A DNA stretch of 64,000 bases, from NCBI GenBank assembly GCA_033725935.1, contig MU867097.1, forward strand, positions 62,001 to 126,000. The letters are read 5' to 3'. Shown here piece after piece: positions 10,501 to 20,968 of the stretch. Made by a program: the position numbers and the translations under genes. The DNA is from Cladorrhinum sp. PSN259. Taxonomy: Eukaryota; Ascomycota; Sordariomycetes; Sordariales; Podosporaceae. Every line of letters starts with the position of its first letter. Position 1 is the stretch's first letter. A model generated the notes under the pieces. It worked only from the letters and a program-made list of their open reading frames with translations, was not told the origin of the DNA and made no database searches.

Positions 10501-12456
10501 ACCCAAGGGGATCCAAATCCATGCCGGGGCCGGAGAGGAAGGAGCCCGTTGACACCGAACACGGGAACTCTTTGAGTCGACTGGCTGTCAGGAATCTAGA
10601 ATCGCAAGCATTCACATCATTTGAATGGGTTCCCTCGTCAGCTTCACCGCACTAATACCTGGGGAAGCGGAGATTAGCCCCAAAGTCTATCTTCACCGCA
10701 TGGACAGCTTGATATCGGAATATGGCTGTGCAGGTGGTGTTTGTTTTGACCTGATGAACGAATGGTTGCCCAAATTTTCTTGCTGCTCATTCATTTTCTA
10801 TGTGCGTCTCAATATGAGCACCCACGGCACCTCCCCCAAGAATCTTATGCGGGATTTTGGGTGGGGCTGTGTTCATTGGAATTGGGGAGAGGAGAAGCCC
10901 CATGAGGAGTAAGTTGGAGAAGGGTGTGTGTTTAAGGCCCAACCACCTTGCTGGCTGGGCTCGGTTGGAGCAGGCTTACGAGTATGCAACTATCCGAGTA
11001 CGCTGCCTGGCAGTGGGTAACGGGGTGTTATTCTTGCTGCCAATGGCAAGAGTTTCTTGGCTCTATCCATTGCACAATCCCTCCAAATCCACTCCCGAAA
11101 TTTTCACCGAGCTCTTTCAAGCACAGAATGGGACGAGAGTGCGCAAGTAATTCCGTTCACATCAAGTGGAGGAAGGCAACGGATTTTGGCTTGAACATAT
11201 CTCCGCGGAACGGCAGTCGGCACGCTTCACTCTGCTCAATCCCGCCGCTCTCATTGTTCCACTGCATGGGAGCACGGCTGAGCCAAAAAGCCAACTCGGC
11301 GCCGAACTTCCAGAGCGATCCGCATGCAGCCATCATGTCGAAACTGGGCGAGCTAGAAATGCCTGTATCCGGCTGTGATATGTGGAATTTTCGGGATATT
11401 GTTCCACTGAAAATGCACTCGAGATATTATCACGACGCTAACCAATGGGCAGAAATGAAGATAGACAATCTCTCTATCACGGAGTCTTTTCCTCATCCTC
11501 CGGGCTGAATCAAACTGCATTGAGCCTGTCGAGTTATACATTTTGGAGCTTCCTTTTGGGGATCCGAGCTCCAGTTTATGGGGTTAACACGGGTTCTGGC
11601 CCGTGGTGGTTGCCTCGTTGTTGTTGCATCTCCGACAGACCGCTGAACTGCCACATGTTCGTGCTCTGCTCATTACCACCCCAGAAACCATTGCTTCCCA
11701 AAACCTTGTTTCTTTTCGGCCCGTCAGTAATACGGAATGGACAAGGGTGGTCCATATACTGCCCAAGGTCCAGCGTAAGCGATGAACCTCGGTCTGCTCC
11801 CCAAAGGACAGCAAGGTCTGGATGGTTGCCCATCTTCGGGTTGGGCCTCTCCTTAACGCAAACTCCTCTGTAGAAGAACACCTACTCAGTCAGATGTTCT
11901 AACTTCTCAATTTGTTTTTCTCGCTGAATGGCAGCTTATCTGACGAATACGTAGGGCAAGTCGACGGAGCTAATGTCCACAGCATTCCTCTCTAATAACC
12001 AGGAGCCAATATTAAATCGCCCATTGGATATGAACAATGTTACCAAGCTCAGTCTTTCCGTTGTCAGTTGGAAGCTCGGTCAACTCGTCCGCTGATGCTT
12101 CACGACAAGCTTGAGAGAGTTGCCATTGAAGGAACGAGGAATAACGTTGTCTATTGGTACAGCTTAACTGAACCCAACTGTTTGGTCTGGATGTTTTTCA
12201 GTCCGCCCAAAACGTGAATTCATAAAAGAAAAGTCGCGAAGAATATTGCGGGCATCGTTAAGACAACTTTAACGATATCTTACTATATTAAGTATGAGCG
12301 AATGCAAACCCGAGATTACACATGACTGCACACCATCAATATTCACCCAAGAATTTGAAAAGCAGGGAAACACCTTTCTCGAGAGAGGAAAAAAAAAAAA
12401 AGGCCCGATCTTACATGATAAGATCCAGATGGCAAAAATTCGTTAAAAAATACTTC
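7534..12456. other. Gene-poor stretch of about 4.9 kb
   Basis: Region between the acetate transporter start and the second tRNA-Leu. I see no recognisable gene. It is not AT-rich, and many moderate ORFs lie on both strands without biased composition or conserved motifs. The longest (9260-10231, minus) is listed separately. It may hold a long promoter, a non-coding transcript or decayed sequence. Confidence 0.55.
9260..10231 (-). other. Unexplained long open reading frame, doubtful gene
   Basis: An open frame of 323 codons inside the gene-poor stretch. The first ATG in the frame falls about 37 codons in; the leftmost codon is GTG. I recognise no family. The predicted protein is rich in Arg, Ser, Leu and Cys, has one hydrophobic segment near its middle (IPFFITLVFPHLTLLL), and shows none of the composition of the clear genes nearby. 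No good splice structure adds to it. Length alone would be unusual for random sequence of balanced composition, so it is recorded; it may be non-coding or a relic. Confidence 0.2.
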
Positions 12457-12565
12457 TGACAAGAGTGGGATTCGAACCCACGCCCTTTCGGACCACGGAA
12501 TCCAGGAGGATGTTAATTAAGGGTGAACCTTAACGTGGCGCCTTAGACCGCTCGGCCATCTTGCC
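12457..12565 (-). tRNA. tRNA-Leu(AAG), intron-containing, second copy
   Basis: On the minus strand it has the same mature sequence as the gene at 1735-1849 through acceptor, D, anticodon, variable and T arms, with acceptor GGCAAGA at 12565-12559. The anticodon AAG is at 12531-12529. The intron (12527-12499) is 29 nt, against 35 nt in the other copy, and differs in its central part. Confidence 0.95.
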
Positions 12566-13188
12566 GTATAATTGGTTGGAATCTTCAAAGTGAAAATCGG
12601 GTCATGCTCGCGGAGATTTGGTATTGTCGTGTCTGCGGAGTGTATCTGGGACTGAGGTCGTTGTGACGGGAGGTCGGAATGGAAATGGTTCGAAGTTGTT
12701 GACTATCTATGTCATAATTAACAAACGACAAACAACCTGGAATGATGCGGACGAATTCCCCTCTTCCTGTGGAAAAACCACTCGCTGCCTAGGGAGCTTC
12801 CATCAGCCTGGATCAGGGACCGGTTCAAGATGCGTCATGTTCGATAAGAAGGAACGGCACAGTGAAGTGGAAACTGTGGGGCCAATGTGTAGTCCGAAGT
12901 GCTCTAGCTCGCTGACGATGTTTCCCGTTTTGATCCGGTCCCTCCTCTCAGAGAAGGAGCAATATCAACCATGGGCCGGGGGAGGAACTCAATAACTCTT
13001 GGGTCAATTCAGGTTTCCCTTGAACTCGATTCTCTCCAGACTCCATCTCTTCTTCACTTAGAGAATTACTTCATGGCGCTCGTTTTGGGTCTTTTTAGAC
13101 TTCAGGTTTTGGAGCCTTTTCGGAGTCATATCGACTAGTGCTCCCTACCTCTCTTTTTCTGGCCACCTCCTACGTGTATACGGCAAAC
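12566..13188. other. Intergenic
   Basis: Spacer between tRNA-Leu and the WSC-protein relic. A 125-codon open frame at 12618-12995 resembles nothing known. T/C-rich tracts just before 13189 would fit the old promoter of the relic. Confidence 0.5.
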
Positions 13189-16100
13189 ATGTTGGGTGCC
13201 ACTTGTTTATCATCTCTTTTTCTTCTTCTCTCAACAGCTTTCGGTCTGGCCAATTCTTCGACGGCAGCTACCTGATCTCTGACGCCCCCCGGAAGATGGA
13301 GCGGTAGTTCTTCAGCCACACAAGATGGGCATTGCTGGGCTTCCGATTCCAAATATCCTGTCGTCCTTGTTGGCCCCAAAGCCAAGTATCACACCTGCTG
13401 TCCCTCAACTTGCATCTGTCGCTCCTCAAGTAATGCCGTTCATCGCTCAGTCAACGCCTGTGAATCCGGCTGCACCTGTAACACACCAGAATGGTGATTC
13501 GGGGCCTATAGCTGGACTTTTTATATGCTCTTGGTGGTCTACTCCCAACCCTTAGCAACGTTGTACCTTCGATGCCCACCCCAAACGTTCCAGTAGCCGG
13601 AGCACAGCGGACGACTGACAACGGAGCCGTTCTTGGGGAGTTGCTTACAGCCCTGGTCGGAGTTCTGGGACCATTAACTTAGTTACCAAGCGCGATTCCC
13701 TCAGCTCCCGGCATTACAGCACCTTTGTCTTCTACACAGCTTGCCGGTGGCGACTCAGGAGCACTCGGGGCGTTGTTTTCAGCCCTAGGTCCGGTTCTCA
13801 GTGCTTTGACGGATCTACCCAATGTCGTAACTTCAGCATTGAATCTAGCAGCCATTCCTGCGTCAGCTAATGTCCCTCTTGGGCCACTTCTCACCATTAT
13901 CTTGGAACTCGGTGGTGCAACAGCAGCACTGCCTTCGTTGCCCGACGTTCTTCCATCTATTATTCCGGCTTCAACAAAACTTTCCGCCTTAATATCTGGG
14001 ATCATACCGAAGATACTGCAATTGACAACAGAGTTGCTTGCTCTTATGCCATTGTTGGATGGAATCGAGGAGGTACTCAGCTCTAATCTGGCTGCTGTTG
14101 TGCCAGAGGTTGCTGGTCTCACATCGGCCCTTGCAGCCGAGCTGATCAGCGAGATCCAGAGCCTCGCTGAGGTGACTATGGCCGGAGGATCGACTCCCTC
14201 TGTTGTTACCCAGGAATGGTGTTTGAGGTTGTCCATGGTAGGCTGCACCATGGTTTTGGTCTCTGTCACTTGTGCTTCTACGGTGACAACAACAACAGTA
14301 ACAATTCCCACCTCGTCTCTTCCGCTGCCGGCACCGTCGACTTCATTTTCAGCTGATCCATTCGCAGGATCTAGCTTGGTCAGTGCTATTACAGTGCCTT
14401 CTGCTGCTGGTACGTATCAGTGAGATATGAAGACTTTTTGTGCATCCACAACCCTCACTAACTGATACATGCCAGTTCCCCAGCCTCCAGCCTCGACCGC
14501 GGTATCTGCTCCTATGATTACTACCATCACGGTCACAGTAGTGGAAATTAGCACAATGACTACATGTCCTCCCACACCTCCGTAAGTTCCCGTCCACTGA
14601 ATGTGCCTTAGTATCTTGCATGATAATGATTCTGCCAAAAAGACCTCCGAAAAGCCCTTGCCCCTCCGTCCTAACATGCCCATTCGCCCTACCATGCCCG
14701 CAATGTACTGCTCCCGGTTCTTGTCCGCTGGCTGCTCCGCCTGGAATCCCTCAAGGTGCGACAGCTCCTGGTAACGGAGCCCAGGGCCCTGGACCAGGCC
14801 AAGGGTATACTTGCAACGACTGCCTAGATGGTTGGTTTTGTCCACCTGTACGGACACCGGCTGGACCGGCACCTTGTGGATACGGTTGGCCATGTTATCA
14901 TTGCTCTGGATGATGGTACTGTGTCCCATCACCTATTCTTGTCCCAAAAACCGTCACCGTCTGCACGGAGTCGGCGATCTCTACCGGAACGGCAGCACCG
15001 GCACGTCGGCACCGGCACATCAACCACCTTCAAGTGGTGCAAAGCCATGCCCACAGATCTCTCAATCACCGGAAGAGGGGACCACGCTGACATCTACTGT
15101 CTTTTTTACAGTCCCTGACACATCTTCCCCAAGCCCAACCTATCACCCGGCCGTTGCTGGTTTGGGTTATTCTGGTCGTTCCAAAGACGACAAATCGAGG
15201 GCTCTGAAGAATGTCTCGATAGTAGTCTCAATCCCCGGCGGTATGACAAACAAAATGTGTAATGTGTATATTGTTTTGCAAAGCCCGTCAGTTCAAACTG
15301 GCTGGTACTGAATACGGCTTTGAGTGTTGCTGCGGCAATGAGCTAGTCGACTCTTATCTCATAGACGACGCTGACTGCAATAAGCCGTGCCCAGGTGACC
15401 TGACTTGCAAGTGTAGTGGTGACTGGGCAATGAGTCTGCGGACTGCAGATGGCGAGGTTCCTAAGGGTGTTTGGCGCCGAGGGGCGTTATATCATGCCGT
15501 CGTTGGCGCCGGGATAAAATAAGGTAGAGATTGCCTCAATTGGGTTGCGTCAAACTCTTTTGCTGGTCACGACCGTGGTTTATGAGTGACCGGCAGCTTT
15601 GCTAACAACAACTTCATCTCCTGCCGGAATTGATATCGTAGGGCTCGCCTCATCACTCCAGGCCATCGTCTTAGCTACGATGCAGGAAGCGCACGAGCTT
15701 GTTGCGGCCGAGGTTTCAAGAGCGAATTCCATGACTTCCGGGGCGCGAGTGGGCATGAACCACGGCGTCCAAAGCCTTCCTAGTGATGGCGCCTTGCCAA
15801 ACAGAGTGGCAGGGACAGCGACATGCAGCACCACCATCACTTCCTGCAGTGTGACCACCACACTCAGTACGACTGTGACTTATACAGAGATCAGTGTCAT
15901 ACCTATTTCTCTGAACACAAACAGCCCGACTGTACCAACGGATATTTTGCCAACTTGGACGAGTGATCAAACCCAGGGACGAGTCACAACGGTTATTGTC
16001 AACTCTGATTCGGCGCTGCCTCAACAGGGAAGTTTGAGTACTGTCGCCCGATTTGCAACCATAACAGTTACAGCTGTCCTATCACTGCCGAGCGTCAGTG

Positions 16101-16699
16101 TTCAGCCTAGAAGTTTGGGGCCTTCGGCATCTTCTTCAACTTCGGTAACAATCTCAACACTAAGTATAGGACCACAGCCCACTTCTTTCATGGCATCAAC
16201 TACCGTGGAAGTGATTGCGGTAACAGGGGCTTTACCATCAGCAGGACTGCCAGAAACACCATCGGGGACACCATCGGGAACACCGTCAGGGACATCTGGT
16301 GTCGCTCCACAGCAGCAATCACCAGAAACAAGCGGCAGTCCGCAACCGAGCACTGCTTTGTTGCCAACTGACATCAGTACTAGCATGACAACCTCGGAAG
16401 CCCCATATTTAGTGTCTATCATTAGTCCTACACTTAGCATTCCGCCCTCTTTACCTTCGGTAGCTTCTTCTCTCCTAAGTATTGCTTCTCAAGCGCCGAT
16501 CACGCCGTCCTCTGTCCCATCCCTGCCATCGTTGCCTGCTTCAAGAGGACCAGCAGCCCTGGCAACGCCCACAGGCTCGGCACCCCCTTCAATTATTCCT
16601 ATTGAGACTGCCCAGCCCATGCAGACATACGCTGCTCTTAATGTCTCTAAGGGTTCCGGCGCCACTTCGTCGAGGGAAGCCCGATCTTTTGTTGCTTGA
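13189..16699 (+). pseudogene. Disrupted gene for a secreted Ser/Thr-rich WSC-domain cell-wall protein
   Basis: ATG at 13189 opens a good signal peptide (MLGATCLSSLFLLLSTAFG) but meets TGA at 13273. Coding-like sequence resumes in another frame at about 13325, changes frame at a T5 run (13518-13522), meets TAG at 13680-13682, then runs through a long Ala/Leu/Pro repeat region to 14409. Normal-looking introns follow (14410-14475; about 14582-14641), then a Cys/Pro-rich segment that stops at TGA 14911-14913. A further frame change precedes a WSC domain (about 15160-15480): RALKNVSIVV, then FKLAGTEYGFEC and NELVDS. This domain is itself broken by a 7-bp direct duplication AATGTGT (15254-15267), and the first expected Cys reads Arg. 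A Ser/Thr-rich frame (15599-16699) ends it. WSC proteins are wall sensors or wall-bound glycoproteins. Some breaks could be unrecognised introns, but not all. No GPI signal seen. Confidence 0.65.
14410..14475 (+). other. Intron remnant inside the WSC-protein relic
   Basis: A 66-nt stretch with GTACGT donor, CTAAC branch site and CCAG acceptor, phase 1. Splicing keeps the flanking Ser/Thr/Pro-rich frame open, showing that this locus was once an ordinary intron-containing gene. Confidence 0.7.
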
Positions 16700-17369
16700 G
16701 CGCCGTGCCAGACATACGGACCTGTATTTTTCGTTCTTGTTTCTTTCCATATGTTTTCAAAGAGATCTTTTGAACACCAAAACCTAGCTGGGAAGAGGGA
16801 GGAGCAGTGTGGTTTTTTTGTTAGAACATTTTCGGGCTACTGAGCATGTGTTAAGAGCGCTGGACTCTTAGATTTTGGACAGCTTTTTCTCACGTTCTCT
16901 TTTCTGACAATTTGGTTGGCTGGACCAAGTGATTAGTTCGCGGGTGAGCTTGATTCGTGGTACCAAGCCTTATCTGTACTTTTGGTGCCTGGTCTGTGAA
17001 GATCAATTCGAATATCTTGGAGAGTAAGGAGATGGTTCACCGGTAGAAACAGTCCCTTCTTACCCCTTATTAATCTGCTCGAATCCCTGTTTAGATGTTG
17101 CTAATTATCACAGTCACAGCTCACGATTTCCCAGAACAAAATGCTAGAGCATGTAAACGAAAGAAAATAAAACTTTGGTGATCAAATTGTTAATTTGATT
17201 AGGCTGATCGTGCTAAAAAATTGTGACGCAGCCCGAATCCATCCACGTTTGCCCGTTGAAAGAATTCCCATTTAGACGCCTTTCAAAAGCACATCCACCG
17301 CTTTTCTCATCATCATCCTTTCCACACCAAAATCCTGAACCGAGCATCACCCTCTGGCGTTCAGATAAC
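16700..17369. other. Intergenic
   Basis: Spacer between the WSC relic and the 3' end of the uS5 gene. No coding or RNA signal seen. Confidence 0.6.
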
Positions 17370-18353
17370 TTAGTTGGCGTAGCGCTTGCCGTCACGGAGG
17401 GTGTCGGCGAACTCCTCCAGAGGGGAGCGGATGAGCTTGGTCTCCTTCCACAAGTTGGGGGTGAGGAAGCCGTAGGTGTTGGAGATGGCGGCGAAGGTGG
17501 CCTTGAGGGTGTTCTCGAGGGTCTTGGTGGAGCCGGAGGAGGCAGTGTAGGCGTCCTCGACACCGGCAAGCTGGAGGAGACGCTTGACGGCTGGGGAGGC
17601 GACGATAGAGGTACCGCGGGGAGCGGGGATGAGCTGTAAAAGCCCAAATATTAGCTTTTTGACTTGGTTTATATCTCTGGAGAGCACCAAAAACTTACAC
17701 GGACGGTGACGGAACCGCACTTGCCGCTCTCCTTGGTGGGAAGAGAGTGGGGAGCACCGAGGTTGGCGCCCCAGTAACCGCGACGGACGGGGATGACGCT
17801 GAGCTTGGCGATGATGATGGCGGCGCGGATGGCGGTAGCAACTTCCTTGGAGGTCTTGATACCGAGACCGACGTGGCCCTCGGAGTCACCAATGATGACG
17901 ATGGCCTTGAAGCGGGTACGCTGACCGGCACGGGTCTGCTTCTGGACGGGCTTGATCTGTTTTGGGGGTGAAGATAGAAAATGTTAGAAAATCCCGTCTT
18001 TCTCGATATATAGAAACTGCTCCTTCAATTGGCAGTTCTCCAAAATATCTCCATTTCCCCTAGAATTTGCGCACCTTCATGACCTCATCCTTGAGCTTGG
18101 GAAGGAAGAAATCGACAATCTGGTACTCCTTGATGGGGAGAGAGTGGAGGTAGATCTCCTCCATGTTCTTGATCTTGCCGGCCTTGACGAGACGACCGAG
18201 CTTGGTGACGGGTTGCCACTCCTTCTCGTCGCTCTTGCTGCCACCACGACGGCCACGGCCACGACCACGGCCACCACGGCCGCGATCACCACCACGATCA
18301 CCACCGCGAGAAGCGAAACCGCCACCGCGGGCGCCAGTTCCCCGATCAGCCAT
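17370..18353 (-). CDS. rps2: 40S ribosomal protein uS5 (S2)
   Basis: Component of the small ribosomal subunit, near the mRNA entry site and decoding region. Proposed exons: 18353-18075, 17956-17699, 17633-17370, giving 266 residues. Both introns (118 and 65 nt) are GT-AG and phase 0. The N-terminus is a Gly/Arg-rich RGG-type tail (residues 8-38), a usual target of arginine methylation in this family. The S5 N-terminal domain follows ([17 protein letters not shown], then [59 protein letters not shown]). Then comes the S5 C-terminal domain ([27 protein letters not shown]). It lies in tandem with eS30, about 0.9 kb apart and on the same strand. A TTAGGGTT telobox lies 168 bp upstream. Confidence 0.98.
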
Positions 18354-19234
18354 TTTTATCGAATTTGTGGTCGGTAGGTTGGTTGTCGGAGTTGTTGTCG
18401 TGTCGTGGTGGACTCTCTCGAGGGGGGACAGGACGACCTTTTTTTTTTCCTTGCGAAGGCGGGGAGCTTTTTGGCTGGTAAATTGTCGATTTCTTTTCCA
18501 GCTGTGGTGCGCCAAGCACCAACCCTAAATATAAAAGTGGGTCCACCGCGGATTGAGTGCCAGCTGCAAGGCCTGTGAACCGCCCAACCGGGAGGCTTTC
18601 TTGAGGTGAGGTGCTCCACATTTGGCAGCAGCAGCGCATCGCTTTCACCTGCCGGGCATGGTTGAAACGCTGCAGTTGGCTGGCTCTGAATGGATTCAAG
18701 GTGAAGATGCAAGCATCAAACTCCTGTTATACGTTTCTGCATTCCCCATCTTCGGCATGTTATAGCTCCGTAAAATCCGTCAGAGTTATGCTAATGACTT
18801 TCTTATCCTTCATATCCCCTCATAAAAAAACGCCAGTTTGTTTGAATGATTGCATTGCTCACATCGGCTCTCTGGTCTGCGGAGTGCTCCACTCTGGACC
18901 ACATCAGCGCAGACGTTTCGTCCTCGGTTTCCCAGCTTCACTTCGAACTGTACCCGGAGAGAAATCATGCACCTTTAGTGGAAGAAGGAAAATCCATGTC
19001 GTATGTTGCATTTGAACCGCCGTTATTCACACATGTACACAAAACCAGAACCACAGCCAAAGTCCAAGCGCCGTTGGACAACGAAAAAGATCCGTTGATG
19101 ATCCCTATTCCCGCTTTACTACCAGAACCAGTTTACAGTAAACGCCGGGGCCGAGCAGAAGATGAAGAAGATGATGAACAAATATGTCCATTCCAAGACC
19201 TCCCCGTTCCACTATCAAATTTCGTATCGTTCGT
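18354..19234. other. uS5 promoter and eS30 3' flank
   Basis: Region between two co-oriented ribosomal protein genes. It holds a T-rich tract (18439-18448), a telobox (18521-18528) and an unremarkable open frame at 18846-19238 that overlaps the last eS30 exon on the other strand and is not supported as a gene. Confidence 0.55.
18521..18528 (-). promoter_or_regulatory. Telobox (TTAGGGTT) upstream of uS5
   Basis: AACCCTAA on the plus strand, TTAGGGTT in the direction of transcription, 168 bp before the start codon. Telomere-like boxes bound by Tbf1-type Myb factors control ribosomal protein genes in many ascomycetes; their action here is inferred. Confidence 0.5.
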
Positions 19235-19662
19235 TTAAGCGGTAGGGTTGGCATTCATCTATTCCAAAAAAGAAGGTGCCTGTGTCAGATACTAGACCCC
19301 TTTCAAGTGTTTTGAGTATATCATACCTTGCGCTTGCCACCGGGAGCAAGAGTGATGTTGACGAAGCGGCGAGTGTAGATATCGCGCTTGTGGGCGCGGC
19401 CCTTGGGGGTCTTGGCCTTCTCCTGCTTCTCGACCTGTATTTGACAATCCGTATATTAGTAGCCTGATCTCGGTATTCGATTTCGTGTGACGCGCGCTTG
19501 CGTTGTGTGCTCGGGGGTGACTGGGAATTATCGAACCTTGGGGGTCTGAGACTTGACCTTGCCTGCAGCGCAAATGGTTTGTCAGCATAATCAGTCGGGA
19601 AAAGGGAAAGTAATGAAAGGTTTCGTACCAGCACGGGCGAGAGAGCCGTGAACCTTGCCCAT
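19235..19662 (-). CDS. rps30: 40S ribosomal protein eS30
   Basis: Small basic protein of the 40S head/shoulder region, near the decoding centre. Proposed exons: 19662-19629, 19562-19537, 19434-19327, 19258-19235, giving 63 residues: [11 protein letters not shown], then [38 protein letters not shown], and the tiny last exon MNANPTA plus stop. Exons 2 and 4 are only 26 and 24 nt. Introns are 66, 102 and 68 nt. Intron 2 has a CTACTAAT branch site but an unusual GTTCGA donor. The ORF has no ubiquitin-like N-terminal fusion (FAU type in animals), as usual in fungi. A GGGTTAGGGTT telobox lies about 219 bp upstream. Confidence 0.96.
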
Positions 19663-20420
19663 TTTGAAGAATGTTTGATGTTGTCGTGAAAGTTGGGGAT
19701 GTGGAGTTTCTTGGTGTTTCCGCAAACTGGAGTTTGTCTGAAAATGGTCGATGCTGTCAAAGAACTGGTTTACGGGGCGCTGGCAGTTGGCGAGTTTTTG
19801 AGAACCTGTTCGGCCATTTGCCTCCCGATGACTCGACGCCGAAAGGTCGGGTAAACTGCGGATTTACCATTGCAAGATAGGGGTTAGGGTTGTATATGCT
19901 AGCTTCACAGTCTTGATTGAACAACTGCGTGGATTGGTTTATTTCTTTGCATTATCTTTTGATCTCAAATATGGTTCAATCTGGATTTGAAACTGGGGTT
20001 CGCATTAGTATATATGATCATATGGCTGTTCGCTGGTGATCACTCAACCAATGTTTGAGGAAACCTAGGTCATGACAAAATGCACCATATATGTTGGCTT
20101 GCAGATTGTGGTCAAGTCTTAGTGATTCTTTTACATTGTCTTATACATACAAGGTATCTCACCACCGTCTTCTCTTGAAGGCCTGGTATGTGTATATCTG
20201 GATTATTTTGAAGCTTGGTTGTGGCTGTAGGTTTCCTGATTGTTGAGCCCCGATATCAGACTACGTGGCTGAAGGATATTCTCAACATTGATAACGCTTC
20301 GAGTAAAAAACGAAAAACATTTAAATGCTGACCACAGCCATTCTTCTTTTCTCCCACAAAAGAAAACAACTTCCAAAACAATTGACCTCAAACACCTTTA
20401 AGCATTCCCAGTCCTTCAAG
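19663..20420. other. Divergent promoter region between eS30 and a membrane-protein gene
   Basis: About 760 bp between two divergently transcribed genes. It contains the eS30 telobox (19881-19891). No coding sequence seen. Confidence 0.6.
19881..19891 (-). promoter_or_regulatory. Double telobox (GGGTTAGGGTT) upstream of eS30
   Basis: GGGTTAGGGTT on the plus strand (AACCCTAACCC in the eS30 direction), about 219 bp before the eS30 start. It matches the Tbf1-type box also seen before uS5. Confidence 0.5.
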
Positions 20421-20968
20421 ATGACCACCAAGGCTCAACGTCTCGTGCCATGGGCCACCGGCGCAGCGGCCGTGCTATCTCTCAGCGTGCTGGGCGTGAC
20501 GGCATTCCGTAAGTCAAATTCAAGGCAAATTGAATGTCGATGATATTCTAATTAGTTCATTCAGTGGTCGATTTCTTCGGCGCTCACGGCTACGGCAGCC
20601 ACCGGGCCAACTTGATGCTCTTTACCTCTATCTGGTCAATTCTGGTCCTCGTGTACGGCAAATTTGGACCTCGTTTCCTTTCTCTGACCTTCTCCAGCAT
20701 CGCGGCCATTGTTATGGAAGGTACCTGTGTCATCTTCTGGTGCTCCGGTTTCTTTGCTCTGCTATTTCCAGCCATCAGGGCAAAGTATGGTTACTTGTGC
20801 GGATCAGACTCAGTTTGTGGCAGTTTCGTGGCTGATGAGATCCTCGCATTGTTCAACTGGGGCTTCTTCACCTTCATTGGCGTGATGGATTTGCTTGCTG
20901 TTCGGAGCAGTGGGCAACTCTCTTCGATGCAGCACCCGTCGATGCAGCACCCGGGCAGTGCTGTTTAA
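20421..20968 (+). CDS. MARVEL-like four-helix membrane protein
   Basis: Proposed exons 20421-20508 and 20565-20968, giving 163 residues. The 56-nt intron has a GTAAGT donor, a TTCTAATT branch site and a CAG acceptor, and splicing restores a Leu (F-L-VDFFG). Four hydrophobic segments are visible: about 11-32, 44-60, 67-95 and 120-140. The last is preceded by an acidic DEILALFNWGFF segment, the layout of small fungal MARVEL-type proteins, which are thought to organise membrane patches. The hydrophilic C-terminus carries a 5-residue repeat (SMQHP twice) from a 15-bp tandem duplication at 20924-20953. Function unknown; family placement is by topology and motif spacing. Confidence 0.8.
20924..20953 (+). 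repeat. 15-bp tandem duplication in a coding region
   Basis: TCGATGCAGCACCCG occurs twice head to tail and keeps frame, duplicating SMQHP in the C-terminal tail of the MARVEL-like protein. Confidence 0.9.

Noticed and set aside
13679..14311. 210-codon open frame on the minus strand
   Set aside because: Shadow of the Ala/Leu-rich repeat region of the WSC relic on the plus strand.
18846..19238. 130-codon open frame with an acidic tail
   Set aside because: Overlaps the last eS30 exon antisense and has no family resemblance; chance length.
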